Of a DNA stretch of 64,000 nucleotides, positions 33,462 to 46,788 are shown one piece after another. Each line of letters opens with the position of its first letter. Positions within the stretch are counted from its first letter, which is position 1. Where the stretch lies: NCBI RefSeq assembly GCF_000426365.1, contig NZ_AUFF01000007.1, forward strand, positions 111,371 to 175,370, read 5' to 3'. This DNA is from Arenimonas composti TR7-09 = DSM 18010. Lineage in GTDB: Bacteria; Pseudomonadota; Gammaproteobacteria; Xanthomonadales; Xanthomonadaceae. The translations under genes were made by a program, and so were the position numbers. The notes under the pieces were generated by a model, which was not told the DNA's origin, searched no databases, and worked only from the letters and a program-made list of their open reading frames with translations.

Positions 33462-35071
33462 CAGTCGAGCCCCGTGCGCAGATGCGGACCGATGTCGTCG
33501 CGCGCGGCCAGCGCGAGCAGGGTTTCCGGGCCGACGACGCCATCGGCGGCGAGGCCGTTCGCCGCCTGCAGCCGGCGCACTGCGGCCACGCTGGTGGTAT
33601 CGAAAACCGCCGGCCCGGTTTGCGGCGCCTCGAGGCCGGCGCGCTCGCGCAGGCGGTCGTGCACCCAGTCGACCGCGGGGCCGGTGTCGCCGCTCGCCGG
33701 TACCTTCGCGAGGAAGTCCGGCCCGCGCCACAGCGCCACGTAGTCACCGCGCCAGTGCCGGGCCAGCGCCAGCCGGTCGGTGTCGAAGCGGCCGCCGGCC
33801 AGCCACAGGCGCACCCGCGTCGCGCCGGCGCCGAGCAGCACCGCCCAGGCCTCGCCCTCGCTGCTGTGCAGGCGCAGCAGCGCCGGCCGGCCGAGCGCCG
33901 CGAGCTTGTCGAGGCTGCCGCGGCCGCGCACGCAGAACAGCCCGGACGCGAGCACCGGCGGGCAGGCGATCGCGTCGGCGATGCCGGCTTCCTCGGCGCG
34001 CACCGCCCACAGCCCGAGCAGCTCCGCCGCGGCCGGGGCCGGGCTGGCGCCGGCGAGGCGCAGCCGCGCTTCGAGGCCGTCGCCTTCGAGATAGGGCACC
34101 ACCGGCGGGCGCTCGGGCGCGGCCACGGCGGCGGCCGGTGTCGATTCCGGAGGCGGCGGCAGCGGTCGCGGCCGCAGCCAGACGAAGCCGGCGATCAGCA
34201 GCGCCAGCACGACCGCGACCACCGCTGCCAGCCGTGGCCGCGGCAGCCGCGCCAGCCGCGGCGCCAGTGCCTCGCGGGCGGCGCGGTCGACGTCCTGTTC
34301 GCCGATCTGCAGGCTGTCGTGCGCATAACCGCCGAGCAGGGCGCGTTCGGCGACGATGTTCACCAGCCGCGGCACGCCGCCGGCGTGTTCGTGGATGCGC
34401 TTCACCGCGAGCTTGGTGAACGGGAAACGCTGGCCACCGGCGACCGCCCAGCGGTGGCGCAGGTAGGCATCGGTTTCCGCCGCGTCGAGCGGGGTCAGGT
34501 GGAAGCGGGCGGTGATGCGCTGGGCGAGCTGGCGCAGGTCCTCGCGCCCGAGCAGGTCGCGCAGCTCGGGCTGCCCGAGCAGCAGGATCTGCAGCAGCTT
34601 CTGCGTCGGCGTCTCGAGGTTGGTCAGCAGGCGGACCTGTTCCAGCGCCTCGACGCTGAGGTTCTGCGCCTCGTCGACGATCAGCACCACGCGCAGGCCT
34701 TCGGCATAGGCGTCGAGCAGGTAGGCGCTGAGCGCGTCGAACAGGGCCTTGACGCTGCCGCGCTTGCCGGTGATGTCGAGCCGCAGCTCCTCGCAGATCG
34801 TCTCCAGCAGCTCGACCGGGCTCAGCCGCGGGTTCAGCACCAGGGCGACGCGGGTGTTCTCCGGCAGCTGCTCGAGCAGCAGCCGGCAGATCGTCGTCTT
34901 GCCGGTGCCGACCTCGCCGGTGAGCTGCACGAAACCGCCGCTGCCGCCTTGGCCGATGCCGAACAGCAGGTGCGCGAGCGCGTCCCGGTGGCGATCGCTG
35001 AGGAACACGAATCGCGGGTCGGGCGTGATCGAGAACGGTGGCTCGCGCAGGCCGTAATGCTCGAGATACAT
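33461..35071 (-). CDS. gspA: type II secretion ATPase GspA (ExeA)
   Basis: The 536-residue inner-membrane protein starts MYLEHYGLREPPFSITPDP, the ExeA signature. Its AAA domain has Walker A (GEVGTGKTTICR, near residue 51) and Walker B (VVLIVDEAQNLS, near residue 127). A membrane segment lies at about 283-302, followed by a C-terminal periplasmic peptidoglycan-binding region (TTSVAAVRRLQAANGLAADGV). GspA uses ATP to drive GspB and secretin assembly. The start at 35071 is the ATG in front of the signature; the much longer open frame upstream reads through the repeat region. It is first in a five-gene operon. Confidence 0.92.
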   Translation of the reverse strand: MYLEHYGLREPPFSITPDPRFVFLSDRHRDALAHLLFGIGQGGSGGFVQLTGEVGTGKTTICRLLLEQLPENTRVALVLNPRLSPVELLETICEELRLDITGKRGSVKALFDALSAYLLDAYAEGLRVVLIVDEAQNLSVEALEQVRLLTNLETPTQKLLQILLLGQPELRDLLGREDLRQLAQRITARFHLTPLDAAETDAYLRHRWAVAGGQRFPFTKLAVKRIHEHAGGVPRLVNIVAERALLGGYAHDSLQIGEQDVDRAAREALAPRLARLPRPRLAAVVAVVLALLIAGFVWLRPRPLPPPPESTPAAAVAAPERPPVVPYLEGDGLEARLRLAGASPAPAAAELLGLWAVRAEEAGIADAIACPPVLASGLFCVRGRGSLDKLAALGRPALLRLHSSEGEAWAVLLGAGATRVRLWLAGGRFDTDRLALARHWRGDYVALWRGPDFLAKVPASGDTGPAVDWVHDRLRERAGLEAPQTGPAVFDTTSVAAVRRLQAANGLAADGVVGPETLLALAARDDIGPHLRTGLD

Positions 35072-35152
35072 GCGGGATCCGTCGGAAAGACCCCCAGCCT
35101 GCCAAATTTTGGCTCCCGCCGCTTCAGGTTCCGGCCCGTCCAGCTTCCGTCG

Positions 35153-35231
35153 CCGAGGGGCCGCCGCGACGTGTGGCTCACGCTCGTCCAGGCGTTCCGT
35201 CGCGTGACCACACGTCACGACGGCCCCTCGG
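35153..35231. repeat. long hairpin element with invariant loop, copy 1
   Basis: The arms 35157-35183 and 35202-35227 form a long stem with a few mismatches; with the outer CCGAGGGGCC/GGCCCCTCGG flank the hairpin spans 35153-35231. The 18-nt loop (35184-35201, TCGTCCAGGCGTTCCGTC) is identical in copy 2. The closing 5 bp of this stem read CACGC/GCGTG, whereas copy 2 has CTTTC/GAAAG. Confidence 0.85.
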
Positions 35232-35434
35232 TCGAGGCTTTCGTCGACGCCGGAACCCGATCCGGCGCGACCCTCTGGCATGTGGGCCCATCCGTCGAAC
35301 AGCAGGATGGCAAAGCGAATCCGATTCGATCCGACCCGCTTCGAGAACTTCGGCCTCGCCAGGCGGTCTCCGGTCGCCGAAAACGAAACCCAGGCAGCGC
35401 CCGCCGTTTCCCGAACCGCCTGTGAACTGCGGGC
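35232..35434. other. spacer between inverted hairpins, no gene
   Basis: About 200 bp carry small palindromes (CGCCGGA/TCCGGCG near 35255, CGAATCCGATTCG near 35318) but no convincing start codon with a family-like product. Together with the flanking hairpins it makes a 360-bp unit with inverted ends. I see no transposase fragment. Confidence 0.5.
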
Positions 35435-35510
35435 GCGGGGGCGCCGTGGCGTGTGGTCTTTCGACGGAACGCCTGGACGAGAAAGAGCCACACGTCGCGG
35501 CGGCCCCGCG
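35435..35510. repeat. long hairpin element with invariant loop, copy 2 (inverted)
   Basis: The arms 35437-35462 and 35481-35507 pair with few mismatches. The loop 35463-35480 is the exact reverse complement of copy 1's loop. It lies head to head with copy 1, about 60 bp before the lhr start. Confidence 0.85.
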
Positions 35511-35567
35511 GCCAGTCAGACCACAATGCGGTTTGGGAAACGCCGGGAGGGGCCCCAAGCTGGGGGG

Positions 35568-39785
<4,218 letters not shown>

Positions 39786-39809
<24 letters not shown>

Positions 39810-39908
39810 GAGATAGGAGGTAAGAGGGAGTGGAGCGGGTCCGCGCGTGATCGCCAGTTCGCGGCGAGCGGCTTCACTACCTCCTACCTCGTACGAACTC
39901 GCTCCATC
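39786..39908. repeat. heptanucleotide-repeat hairpin element at the lhr stop
   Basis: The left arm is a purine-rich tract built of 7-bp units (AGGAGGT, three AGGAGAT, AGGAGGT and decayed units) from about 39787. The right arm, from about 39876 to 39908, is pyrimidine-rich and partly complementary, again with 7-bp steps. The centre contains a GAGCGGCTTCAC REP-like core. The lhr stop (TAG) lies in the left arm. The layout matches the element at xerC, but the heptads differ. It separates the converging lhr and putA genes. Confidence 0.75.
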
Positions 39909-39911
39909 TCC

Positions 39912-42900
39912 TCAGTCATCCAAAGTCAGCAGCGAGGCATTGCCGCCGGCCGCGGTCGTGTTGACCGTCATCGTGCGCTCGGTCGCGAAGCGCAGCAGGT
40001 AGTGCGGGCCGCCGGCCTTCGGGCCGGTGCCGGACAGGCCTTCGCCGCCGAAGGGCTGCACGCCGACCACGGCGCCGATCTGGTTGCGGTTGACGTAGCA
40101 GTTGCCGACCTTCACCCGCGCGGCGATGCGCGCGATCGTGCTGTCGATGCGCGAGTGGATGCCGAGGGTCAGGCCGTAGCCGGTGGCATTGATCGCATCG
40201 AGCACGGCATCGAGCTCGTCGGCCTTCCAGCGGATCACGTGCAGCACCGGACCGAAGACCTCCCGCTGCAGCTGCGACAGCGAGGCGATCTCGTAGGCGC
40301 GCGGCGCGAAGAAGCTGCCGTGCGCGGTCGCTTCCGGCAGCGTCACCGCCTTGATCGGGGTGGCCTCGCGGTCCATGCGCGCGGCGTGTTCGACCAGCAC
40401 CTTGCGCGCGTCCTCGTCGATCACCGGGCCGACGTCGGTCGACAGCAGCGCCGGGTCGCCGACGACCAGCTCGTCCATCGCGCCGGCGAGCATCTTCACC
40501 ACCTTGTCGGCGATGTCGGCCTGCACGAACAGCACGCGCGCCGCCGAGCAGCGCTGGCCGGCGGAATCGAAGGCGCTGGCGATCGCGTCCTTCACCAGCT
40601 GCTCGGGCAGCGCCGAGGAGTCGGCGATCAGCGCGTTCTGGCCGCCGGTCTCGGCGATCAGCGCGGCGATCGGACCGTTGCGGCCGGCGAGGGCGCGGTT
40701 GATCGCCCACGCCGTTTCGGTGGAGCCGGTGAAGCAGACGCCGTCGACGCGCAGGTCGCGGGTCAGCGCCGCGCCGACGGTGGCGCCGTCGCCGGGCAGG
40801 AACTGCAGCACGTCCTTCGGCACCCCGGCCTCGTGCAGCAGCCGGGTGGCGACGAAGGCGGTCAGCGTGGTCTGTTCGGCCGGCTTGGCGATCACCGCAT
40901 TGCCGGACGCCAGCGCCGCGGCGATCTGGCCGAGGTAGATCGCCAGCGGGAAGTTCCAGGGGCTGATGCAGACGAACACGCCGCGGCCGTGCAGGCTGAG
41001 CTGGTTCGATTCGCCGGTCGGGCCCGGCAGCGGGATCGGCTGGCCGAACTGCTCGCGCGCCTTCAGCGCGTAATAGCGCAGGAAGTCGACCGCCTCGCGC
41101 ACTTCGGCGACCGAGGCCGACAGCGACTTGCCGGCTTCCTTCACGCACAGCGCGATGAACTCCGGCATGCGCTTCTCGAGCTGGTCGGCGGCGTGCTCGA
41201 GGATCGCCGCGCGGCTGGCGGCCGGGGTCGAATCCCAGCCCTCGTGCGCGGCGACCGCGTTCTTCAGTGCCTGCTCGACGGTGGCGGCATCGGCCGGCGT
41301 CCATTCGCCGATCCGCTGCCGGCGGTCGGCCGGATTGCTCACCGCGATCGCGGCGCCGCTCGGGTTCGCGCCCGGCACCAGCGGTGTCGCCGCCCACGGC
41401 TTCACCGCGGCATTGATCTGGTCGGCCAGCGCGGCCAGGGTGTCGTCGTTGGAAAGATTGGCGCCCATCGAATTGTTCCTGGCTTCGCCCGCGAACCGGT
41501 ACAGGTCGCGCGGCTGGGAAATGCGGGTATGCGGCTTGCTGGCGTAGGCGGCGACGGTCGCCACCGGATCGGCGACCAGCTCGGCCGCCGGCAGCGACTC
41601 GTCGGTGATGCGGTTGACGAAGCTGGAGTTGGCGCCGTTCTCGAGCAGGCGCCGCACCAGGTAGGGCAGCAGGTCCTCGTGCGATCCCACCGGCGCGTAG
41701 ACACGGCAGGGCACGTTCAAGCGGTCGGCCGGGATCACCTCGGCGTAGAGGTCGTCGCCCATGCCGTGCAGCTTCTGGTATTCGAAGCGGCGGCCTTCCG
41801 AAAAGTGGTGGATCGCGGCGATCGTCTGCGCATTGTGGGTCGCGAACATCGGATGCAGGGCATCGTGGTTGGCGAACATCCGCCGCGCGTTCGCGAGATA
41901 GCTGACGTCGGTGTTGGCCTTGCGGGTGAACACCGGATAGCCGGCGTAGCCCTCGGCCTGGGCCTTCTTGATCTCGCTGTCCCAGTAGGCGCCCTTGACC
42001 AGGCGCACCGGCATGCGCCGGCCGACACGGCGGGCGAGGTCGGCCAGGAAGTCGATCACGAACGGGCAGCGCTTCTGGTAGGCCTGCACCGCGAGGCCAT
42101 AGCCCTCCCAGCCGTCCAGCGAGGGATCGGCGAAGGCGGCGGCGATGACGTCCAGGCTCAGTTCGAGGCGCTCGGACTCCTCGGCGTCGATCGTGAAGCC
42201 GATGCCCTGCGCCTTCGCCAGTCGCGCCAGTGCCAGCACGCGCGGGGTCAGCTCGGCGAGCACGCGGGCGCGCTTGGCGACCTCGTAGCGCGGATGCAGG
42301 GCCGACAGCTTCACCGAGATCGACGGCGCGGTGAGCACGTCGGGGTAGGGGCCGCCGGCGCCGATCGCGGCGATCGCGTCCTCGTAGGCGCGCAGGTAGC
42401 GGTCGGCGTCGGCCTGGGTCAGGGCGGCCTCGCCGAGCATGTCGAACGAATACATGTAGCGCGCCTGCTCGCCCTTGCGGCTGCGCTCCAGGGCTTCCTG
42501 GATGCTGCGGCCCATGACGAACTGGTGGCCCATGATGCGCATCGCCTGGCGCACCGCGAGGCGGATCGCCGGTTCGCCGGCGCGGCCGACCAGGCGGCGG
42601 AAGGCGCCCATCGCGTCGCGGCGGGTCTCGCCGGCGAGGTTGACCATGCGGCCGGTCAGCATCAGCCCCCAGGTCGAGGCATTGACCAGCATCGAGCTGG
42701 ACTGGCCGACGTGGCGGTCCCAGTCGGCGTCGCCGAGCTTGTCGCGGATCAGCTTGTCGGCGGTGCCGCGGTCGGGGATGCGCAGCAGGGCCTCGGCCAC
42801 GCACATCAGCAGCACGCCTTCCTCGCTGGACAGGTCGTACTGGCGCATGAAGGCCTCGACCATGCCGGGGTCGGCGGCGCGCCGGCGGGTGCGCTCGACC

Positions 42901-43067
42901 AGCTCGACGGCGGTGGCCTGGACGCGGGCCTGGGCCTCGGCGGGCAGGCGCGCCTGTTCGAGCAGGTCGGCGAGGTGCTCGGCCTCGTCGCGGTGCCAGG
43001 CGGCGGTGATGGCCGCGCGCAGCGGCGGGACCGCGGCGGGCAGCTCGGGGCTCAGGATCGGGCTCAC
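39912..43067 (-). CDS. putA: bifunctional proline dehydrogenase / P5C dehydrogenase PutA (short form)
   Basis: The 1051-residue enzyme oxidises proline to glutamate in two steps. The PRODH domain occupies about 90-460 (FTIDAEESERLELS, MPVRLVKGAYWDSEIKKAQ, RLHGMGDDLYAEV-like, FVNRITDESL). The P5C dehydrogenase domain occupies about 550-1000 with ISPWNFPLAIYLG, Glu in ALIAETGGQNALI and the catalytic Cys in DSAGQRCSAARV. The N-terminal ribbon-helix-helix DNA-binding domain of E. coli PutA is absent, so this is a non-regulatory short PutA. The C-terminal domain ends with the oligomerisation flap. A -10 TAGAAT lies about 40 bp before the start. Confidence 0.96.
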   Translation of the reverse strand: MSPILSPELPAAVPPLRAAITAAWHRDEAEHLADLLEQARLPAEAQARVQATAVELVERTRRRAADPGMVEAFMRQYDLSSEEGVLLMCVAEALLRIPDRGTADKLIRDKLGDADWDRHVGQSSSMLVNASTWGLMLTGRMVNLAGETRRDAMGAFRRLVGRAGEPAIRLAVRQAMRIMGHQFVMGRSIQEALERSRKGEQARYMYSFDMLGEAALTQADADRYLRAYEDAIAAIGAGGPYPDVLTAPSISVKLSALHPRYEVAKRARVLAELTPRVLALARLAKAQGIGFTIDAEESERLELSLDVIAAAFADPSLDGWEGYGLAVQAYQKRCPFVIDFLADLARRVGRRMPVRLVKGAYWDSEIKKAQAEGYAGYPVFTRKANTDVSYLANARRMFANHDALHPMFATHNAQTIAAIHHFSEGRRFEYQKLHGMGDDLYAEVIPADRLNVPCRVYAPVGSHEDLLPYLVRRLLENGANSSFVNRITDESLPAAELVADPVATVAAYASKPHTRISQPRDLYRFAGEARNNSMGANLSNDDTLAALADQINAAVKPWAATPLVPGANPSGAAIAVSNPADRRQRIGEWTPADAATVEQALKNAVAAHEGWDSTPAASRAAILEHAADQLEKRMPEFIALCVKEAGKSLSASVAEVREAVDFLRYYALKAREQFGQPIPLPGPTGESNQLSLHGRGVFVCISPWNFPLAIYLGQIAAALASGNAVIAKPAEQTTLTAFVATRLLHEAGVPKDVLQFLPGDGATVGAALTRDLRVDGVCFTGSTETAWAINRALAGRNGPIAALIAETGGQNALIADSSALPEQLVKDAIASAFDSAGQRCSAARVLFVQADIADKVVKMLAGAMDELVVGDPALLSTDVGPVIDEDARKVLVEHAARMDREATPIKAVTLPEATAHGSFFAPRAYEIASLSQLQREVFGPVLHVIRWKADELDAVLDAINATGYGLTLGIHSRIDSTIARIAARVKVGNCYVNRNQIGAVVGVQPFGGEGLSGTGPKAGGPHYLLRFATERTMTVNTTAAGGNASLLTLDD

Positions 43068-43109
43068 GGGGGAATCCGGGGAACGACGGCGCGCTGCGCG
43101 AGGAAGCGG

Positions 43110-43115
43110 ATTCTA
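43110..43115 (-). promoter_or_regulatory. -10 element TAGAAT of putA
   Basis: On the minus strand TAGAAT reads from 43115 to 43110, about 43 bp before the putA ATG. No clear -35 is visible. Confidence 0.45.
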
Positions 43116-43181
43116 GTGCCGCACCCGGGGTGGTGAAAGGCACCGTACGGTGTCCGGGGTGAAGGCCGGACAGCGCTCGGC

Positions 43182-43211
43182 TTGCCGCCCTCGGACGGCG
43201 GCCGCTAAAAT
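43182..43211 (+). promoter_or_regulatory. promoter of the cytochrome oxidase operon
   Basis: TTGCCG (43182-43187) and TAAAAT (43206-43211) are 18 nt apart, a good sigma70-type pair. The predicted transcript begins about 190 nt before coxB, so a long 5' leader is expected. Confidence 0.55.
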
Positions 43212-43212
43212 T

Positions 43213-43255
43213 GCCGGGATTTTTCCCCGGCCGGCGTGGCTCGCCACGACCGGCC
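43213..43255 (+). promoter_or_regulatory. two hairpins in the cox operon leader
   Basis: GCCGGG/CCCGGC (43213-43218 and 43226-43231, 7-nt loop ATTTTTC) is followed by a 12-bp stem with one bulged A (43229-43240 and 43243-43255, 2-nt loop). They partly overlap, so they are mutually exclusive. They sit at the very 5' end of the predicted leader. The remaining leader to 43405 has no gene. Function, if any, is unknown. Confidence 0.45.
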
Positions 43256-43405
43256 CCCGCATCGGCGCCGCCCGGCTCCGGGGCCCCAGGGCTCCCGGTC
43301 CGGCGCGCTTCGGCCTTTCCGGCGACGGCGCGGCAGGGGACGACAGCATCACCGCAGCGGCCAGGGCCGGGGCGGAACCAGGACCAACGTCGGGGTAAGT
43401 TCGTG

Positions 43406-44320
43406 ATGAATGCGATGAAAGCAAGCGCCATTGTCGCCAGGTTCGCCGCCGTGGCGGCGGCCGCGATGGCCAGCGCCACCGCCATGGCCGCCGATTACGA
43501 GCCGGAGCGCTGGCAGCTGAACATGCCGCGCGGCGTCACCCAGACGGCGCACAACGCCTACGACATGCACATGCTGATGCTGTGGATCTGCGTGGCGATC
43601 GGCGTCGTGGTGTTCGGCGCGATGGCGGTGGCGATCGTCAAGTTCCGCAAGTCGGCCGGCGCCAAGCCCGATGTCGACTTCACCCACAGCACCAAGCTGG
43701 AGCTGATCTGGACGACGATCCCGGTGCTGATCCTGGTGATCATGGCGGTGCCGGCGACGAAGAAGGTCCTGGAGCAGTACGACTCGAGCGGCGCCACGAT
43801 GGTCGTGAAGGTCACCGGCTACCAGTGGATGTGGCGCTACGAGGTGGTCAGCTACGAAGGCCGCCCGACGAACGTCAACTTCATCAGCCGCCTCGACCGC
43901 CGTTCGGACCGCATCCGCCAGAGCGGCGAGGATCCGAACGCCGCCGGCCACGAGCACTACCTGCGCGACGTCGACAACGTGCTGGTGCTGCCGACCGACA
44001 CCAAGATCCGCTTCGTCTTCACCTCCGACGACGTCATCCACGCGTGGTGGGTGCCGGCGCTGGGCTGGAAGCAGGACGCGATCCCGGGCGTGATCAACGA
44101 CGCCTGGACCGACATCAGCACGCCGGGCACCTATCGCGGTGTCTGCGCCGAGCTGTGCGGCAAGGACCACGGCTTCATGCCGATCGTCGTCAAGGCGGTC
44201 CCGAAGGCCGAGTACGAGGCGTGGCTCGCCGCGCAGGAAGCCGGCGACCTGGTCGAGGCCGCCCGCATCGCCGCCACCGACGCCACCGACGCCCCGGCCA
44301 TTGCCGGCGGCTCGCGCTGA
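43406..44320 (+). CDS. coxB: cytochrome c oxidase subunit II
   Basis: The 304-residue subunit receives electrons from cytochrome c through its CuA site. A signal/membrane segment (residues about 7-28) and two further membrane helices (about 55-75 and 98-118) precede the periplasmic cupredoxin domain. The CuA ligands are His in DDVIHAWWVP and the CAELCGKDHGFM block (two Cys, His, Met). The aromatic patch GYQWMWRYEV is intact. The ATG at 43406 follows a GTG in frame (43403); GGGGTAAG upstream is the only SD-like motif. It heads the oxidase operon. Confidence 0.96.
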   Translation: MNAMKASAIVARFAAVAAAAMASATAMAADYEPERWQLNMPRGVTQTAHNAYDMHMLMLWICVAIGVVVFGAMAVAIVKFRKSAGAKPDVDFTHSTKLELIWTTIPVLILVIMAVPATKKVLEQYDSSGATMVVKVTGYQWMWRYEVVSYEGRPTNVNFISRLDRRSDRIRQSGEDPNAAGHEHYLRDVDNVLVLPTDTKIRFVFTSDDVIHAWWVPALGWKQDAIPGVINDAWTDISTPGTYRGVCAELCGKDHGFMPIVVKAVPKAEYEAWLAAQEAGDLVEAARIAATDATDAPAIAGGSR

Positions 44321-44344
44321 TCAAGAATCCCAGAGGCTGAACCC

Positions 44345-46003
44345 ATGGCAAGCAACTACACGGCCCACGACGTGAATGCGACGGCGGCGGCGCACGACGA
44401 CCACGACCACGGTCACAAGCAGTCGTTCTTCCAGCGCTGGTTCTACTCCACGAACCACAAGGACATCGGCACGCTGTACCTGGTGTTCTCGCTGGTGATG
44501 TTCTTCATCGGCGGCAGCATGGCGCTGGTCGTGCGCGCCGAGCTCTTCCAGCCGGGCATGCAGCTGGTGGAGCCGGAGTTCTTCAACCAGATGACCACCA
44601 TGCACGCGCTGGTGATGATCTTCGGCGCGGTGATGCCGGCCTTCGTCGGCCTCGGCAACTGGATGATCCCGCTGCAGATCGGCGCGCCGGACATGGCGCT
44701 GCCGCGCATGAACAACTGGTCGTTCTGGATCCTGCCCTTCGCCTTCACCCTGCTGCTGCTGCCGACCCTCGGCCAGGTGCTGTTCGGCATCGGCGGCGGC
44801 GGTCCGGCCGGCGGCTGGACGATGTACCCGCCGCTGTCGCTGCAGATGGGCAACAGCACCGCGTTCCTGATCTTCGCGGTGCACCTGATGGGCATCAGCT
44901 CGATCATGGGCGCGATCAACATCATCGCGACCATCCTCAACATGCGCGCCCCGGGCGTCGACCTGCTGAAGATGCCGATCTTCTGCTGGACCTGGCTGAT
45001 CACCGCCTTCCTGCTGATCGCGGTGATGCCGGTGCTGGCCGGCGCGGTGACGATGCTGCTCACCGACAAGTACTTCGACACCTCGTTCTTCTACGCGGCC
45101 GGCGGCGGCGATCCGGTGATGTTCCAGCACATCTTCTGGTTCTTCGGTCACCCCGAGGTCTACATCATGATCCTGCCGGCCTTCGGCATCGTGTCGGAGA
45201 TCATCCCGACCTTCGCCCGCAAGCCGCTGTTCGGCTACCAGGCCATGGTGTACGCGACCGCGTCGATCGCCTTCCTGTCCTTCATCGTCTGGGCGCACCA
45301 CATGTTCACCGTCGGCATGCCGAAGGGCGGCGAGCTGTACTTCATGTACGCGACGATGCTGATCGCGATCCCGACCGGCGTGAAGGTGTTCAACTGGGTC
45401 ACGACGATGTGGCGCGGCTCGATGACCTTCGAGACGCCGATGCTGTTCGCGCTCGGCTTCGTCGTGATGTTCACGATCGGCGGCTTCTCGGGCCTGATGC
45501 TGGCGATCGTCCCGGCCGACTTCCAGTACCACGACACCTACTTCGTGGTCGCGCACTTCCACTATGTGCTGGTGACCGGCGCGGTGTTCGGCATCATGGC
45601 CGGCACCTACTACTGGCTGCCGAAGTGGACCGGCCACATGTACAACGAGAAGCTCGGCAAGACCCACTTCTGGATCTCGACGATCTTCGTGAACCTGCTG
45701 TTCTTCCCGCAGCACTTCCTCGGCCTGGCCGGCATGCAGCGCCGCGTGCCCGACTACAACATGGCCTTCGCCGACTTCAACATGTGGTCGACGATCGGTG
45801 GTTTCGGTTTCGGCCTGAGCCAGCTGCTGTTCGCCTACATCGTCTGGTCGACCGTCCGCGGCGGCCCGAAGGCGACCGACCGGGTGTGGGAGAACGCCAA
45901 GGGCCTGGAATGGACGGTGCCGTCGCCGGCCCCGCACCACACCTTCACCGTGCCGCCGGTCATCCGTGACGGCGACCTCGCCCACGGCGACATCACCCAC
46001 TGA
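44345..46003 (+). CDS. coxA: cytochrome c oxidase subunit I (aa3 type)
   Basis: The 552-residue catalytic subunit binds haem a and the a3-CuB centre with twelve membrane helices. It starts with a His/Asp-rich tail and the [13 protein letters not shown] block. HPEVYI carries the His-Tyr cross-link and Glu of the D-channel, so it is an A1-type oxidase. HH in [11 protein letters not shown] and the [10 protein letters not shown] pair are the haem and CuB ligands. The K-channel Lys lies in [12 protein letters not shown]. The spacing to coxB is 24 bp with an AGAGG before the ATG. Confidence 0.98.
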   Translation: MASNYTAHDVNATAAAHDDHDHGHKQSFFQRWFYSTNHKDIGTLYLVFSLVMFFIGGSMALVVRAELFQPGMQLVEPEFFNQMTTMHALVMIFGAVMPAFVGLGNWMIPLQIGAPDMALPRMNNWSFWILPFAFTLLLLPTLGQVLFGIGGGGPAGGWTMYPPLSLQMGNSTAFLIFAVHLMGISSIMGAINIIATILNMRAPGVDLLKMPIFCWTWLITAFLLIAVMPVLAGAVTMLLTDKYFDTSFFYAAGGGDPVMFQHIFWFFGHPEVYIMILPAFGIVSEIIPTFARKPLFGYQAMVYATASIAFLSFIVWAHHMFTVGMPKGGELYFMYATMLIAIPTGVKVFNWVTTMWRGSMTFETPMLFALGFVVMFTIGGFSGLMLAIVPADFQYHDTYFVVAHFHYVLVTGAVFGIMAGTYYWLPKWTGHMYNEKLGKTHFWISTIFVNLLFFPQHFLGLAGMQRRVPDYNMAFADFNMWSTIGGFGFGLSQLLFAYIVWSTVRGGPKATDRVWENAKGLEWTVPSPAPHHTFTVPPVIRDGDLAHGDITH

Positions 46004-46040
46004 GGACCGCGCGCGCCGGTGACGGCGCGCTCCCGACGCC

Positions 46041-46172
46041 ATGAACCCCCGCACCCCCACCAGCCAGCTCGACGAGAACCGCCGCCGCGCGGTCCGCCGC
46101 ACGGCGTGGATCGCGGCGGCCGTGGCGATCGCGGTGTTCGTCGGCTTCATCGCCAAGGCGGTGCTGCCGTGA
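46041..46172 (+). CDS. 43-residue membrane peptide of the cox operon
   Basis: The short ORF starts [20 protein letters not shown], followed by one membrane helix (about residues 22-40, [20 protein letters not shown]). It lies between coxA and ctaG, the position of small cytochrome oxidase assembly proteins in other Proteobacteria. Its TGA overlaps the GTG of ctaG (GTGA), so translation is coupled, and the frame has no stop within the short span. Family membership is based on place and shape only. Confidence 0.7.
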   Translation: MNPRTPTSQLDENRRRAVRRTAWIAAAVAIAVFVGFIAKAVLP

Positions 46173-46756
46173 GCGCGCCGGCGAAGAAGAAGTTCGGCGT
46201 CGGCGGCATCGCGCTGGTCGCGGTCGGCGCCTTCGTGTTCACCTTCTCGATGGTGCCGCTGTACTACATCGCCTGCGAGAAGGTCTTCGGCATCAAGCTC
46301 GAGAACGGCCCGGCCGGCGAGCAGCACGTCGCCGGCCTGCAGGTCGACGAGTCGCGCACCGTCACGATCGCCTTCGACGGCACCGTGAACTCGAAGCTGC
46401 CGTGGGCCTTCCGGCCGCAGCAGCTCGAAATGCAGGTCGTACCGGGGCGGATCTACGAGGCGACCTACCTCGCGCGCAACCTGTCCGACCATCCGATCGT
46501 CGGCAACGCGGCGCCGTCGGTGGCGCCGTCGGCGGTGTCGATCTACTTCAACAAGACCGAGTGCTTCTGCTTCACCGAACAGCTGCTGCTGGCCGGCGAG
46601 GAGCGGGAGATGCCGGTCCGTTTCGTGGTCGACCCGGCGCTGCCGGAGGAAGTCGGCACGATCACGCTGTCCTACACCTTCTTCAGCAACGACGACGCGA
46701 CCGCGCGGATCGTCGCCCGGGGCGACCTGCCCCCGGCGGCCCGCTCCGCGCCGTGA
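46169..46756 (+). CDS. ctaG: cytochrome c oxidase assembly protein CtaG/Cox11
   Basis: The 195-residue copper chaperone delivers copper to the CuB site of subunit I. One N-terminal membrane helix ([21 protein letters not shown], minus its last residue) is followed by the immunoglobulin-like copper domain with the [12 protein letters not shown] copper-binding Cys pair. The GTG at 46169 is chosen because it overlaps the 43-residue ORF stop and precedes the helix by 12 residues. It lies between coxA and coxC as in many relatives. Confidence 0.94.
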   Translation: MSAPAKKKFGVGGIALVAVGAFVFTFSMVPLYYIACEKVFGIKLENGPAGEQHVAGLQVDESRTVTIAFDGTVNSKLPWAFRPQQLEMQVVPGRIYEATYLARNLSDHPIVGNAAPSVAPSAVSIYFNKTECFCFTEQLLLAGEEREMPVRFVVDPALPEEVGTITLSYTFFSNDDATARIVARGDLPPAARSAP

Positions 46757-46788
46757 CCAACGCCCACAAGGAAAGACCGGGGAACCCC

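Noticed and set aside
40002..43136. 1044-residue open frame on the plus strand opposite putA
   Set aside because: It is a mirror frame produced by high-GC codon bias; it has Arg/His/Gly-rich composition, no family motifs, and putA on the other strand is unmistakable. The same applies to long frames opposite lhr (35178-38321), coxA (44321-46795), the M1 peptidase (16980-19043) and the S9 peptidases.
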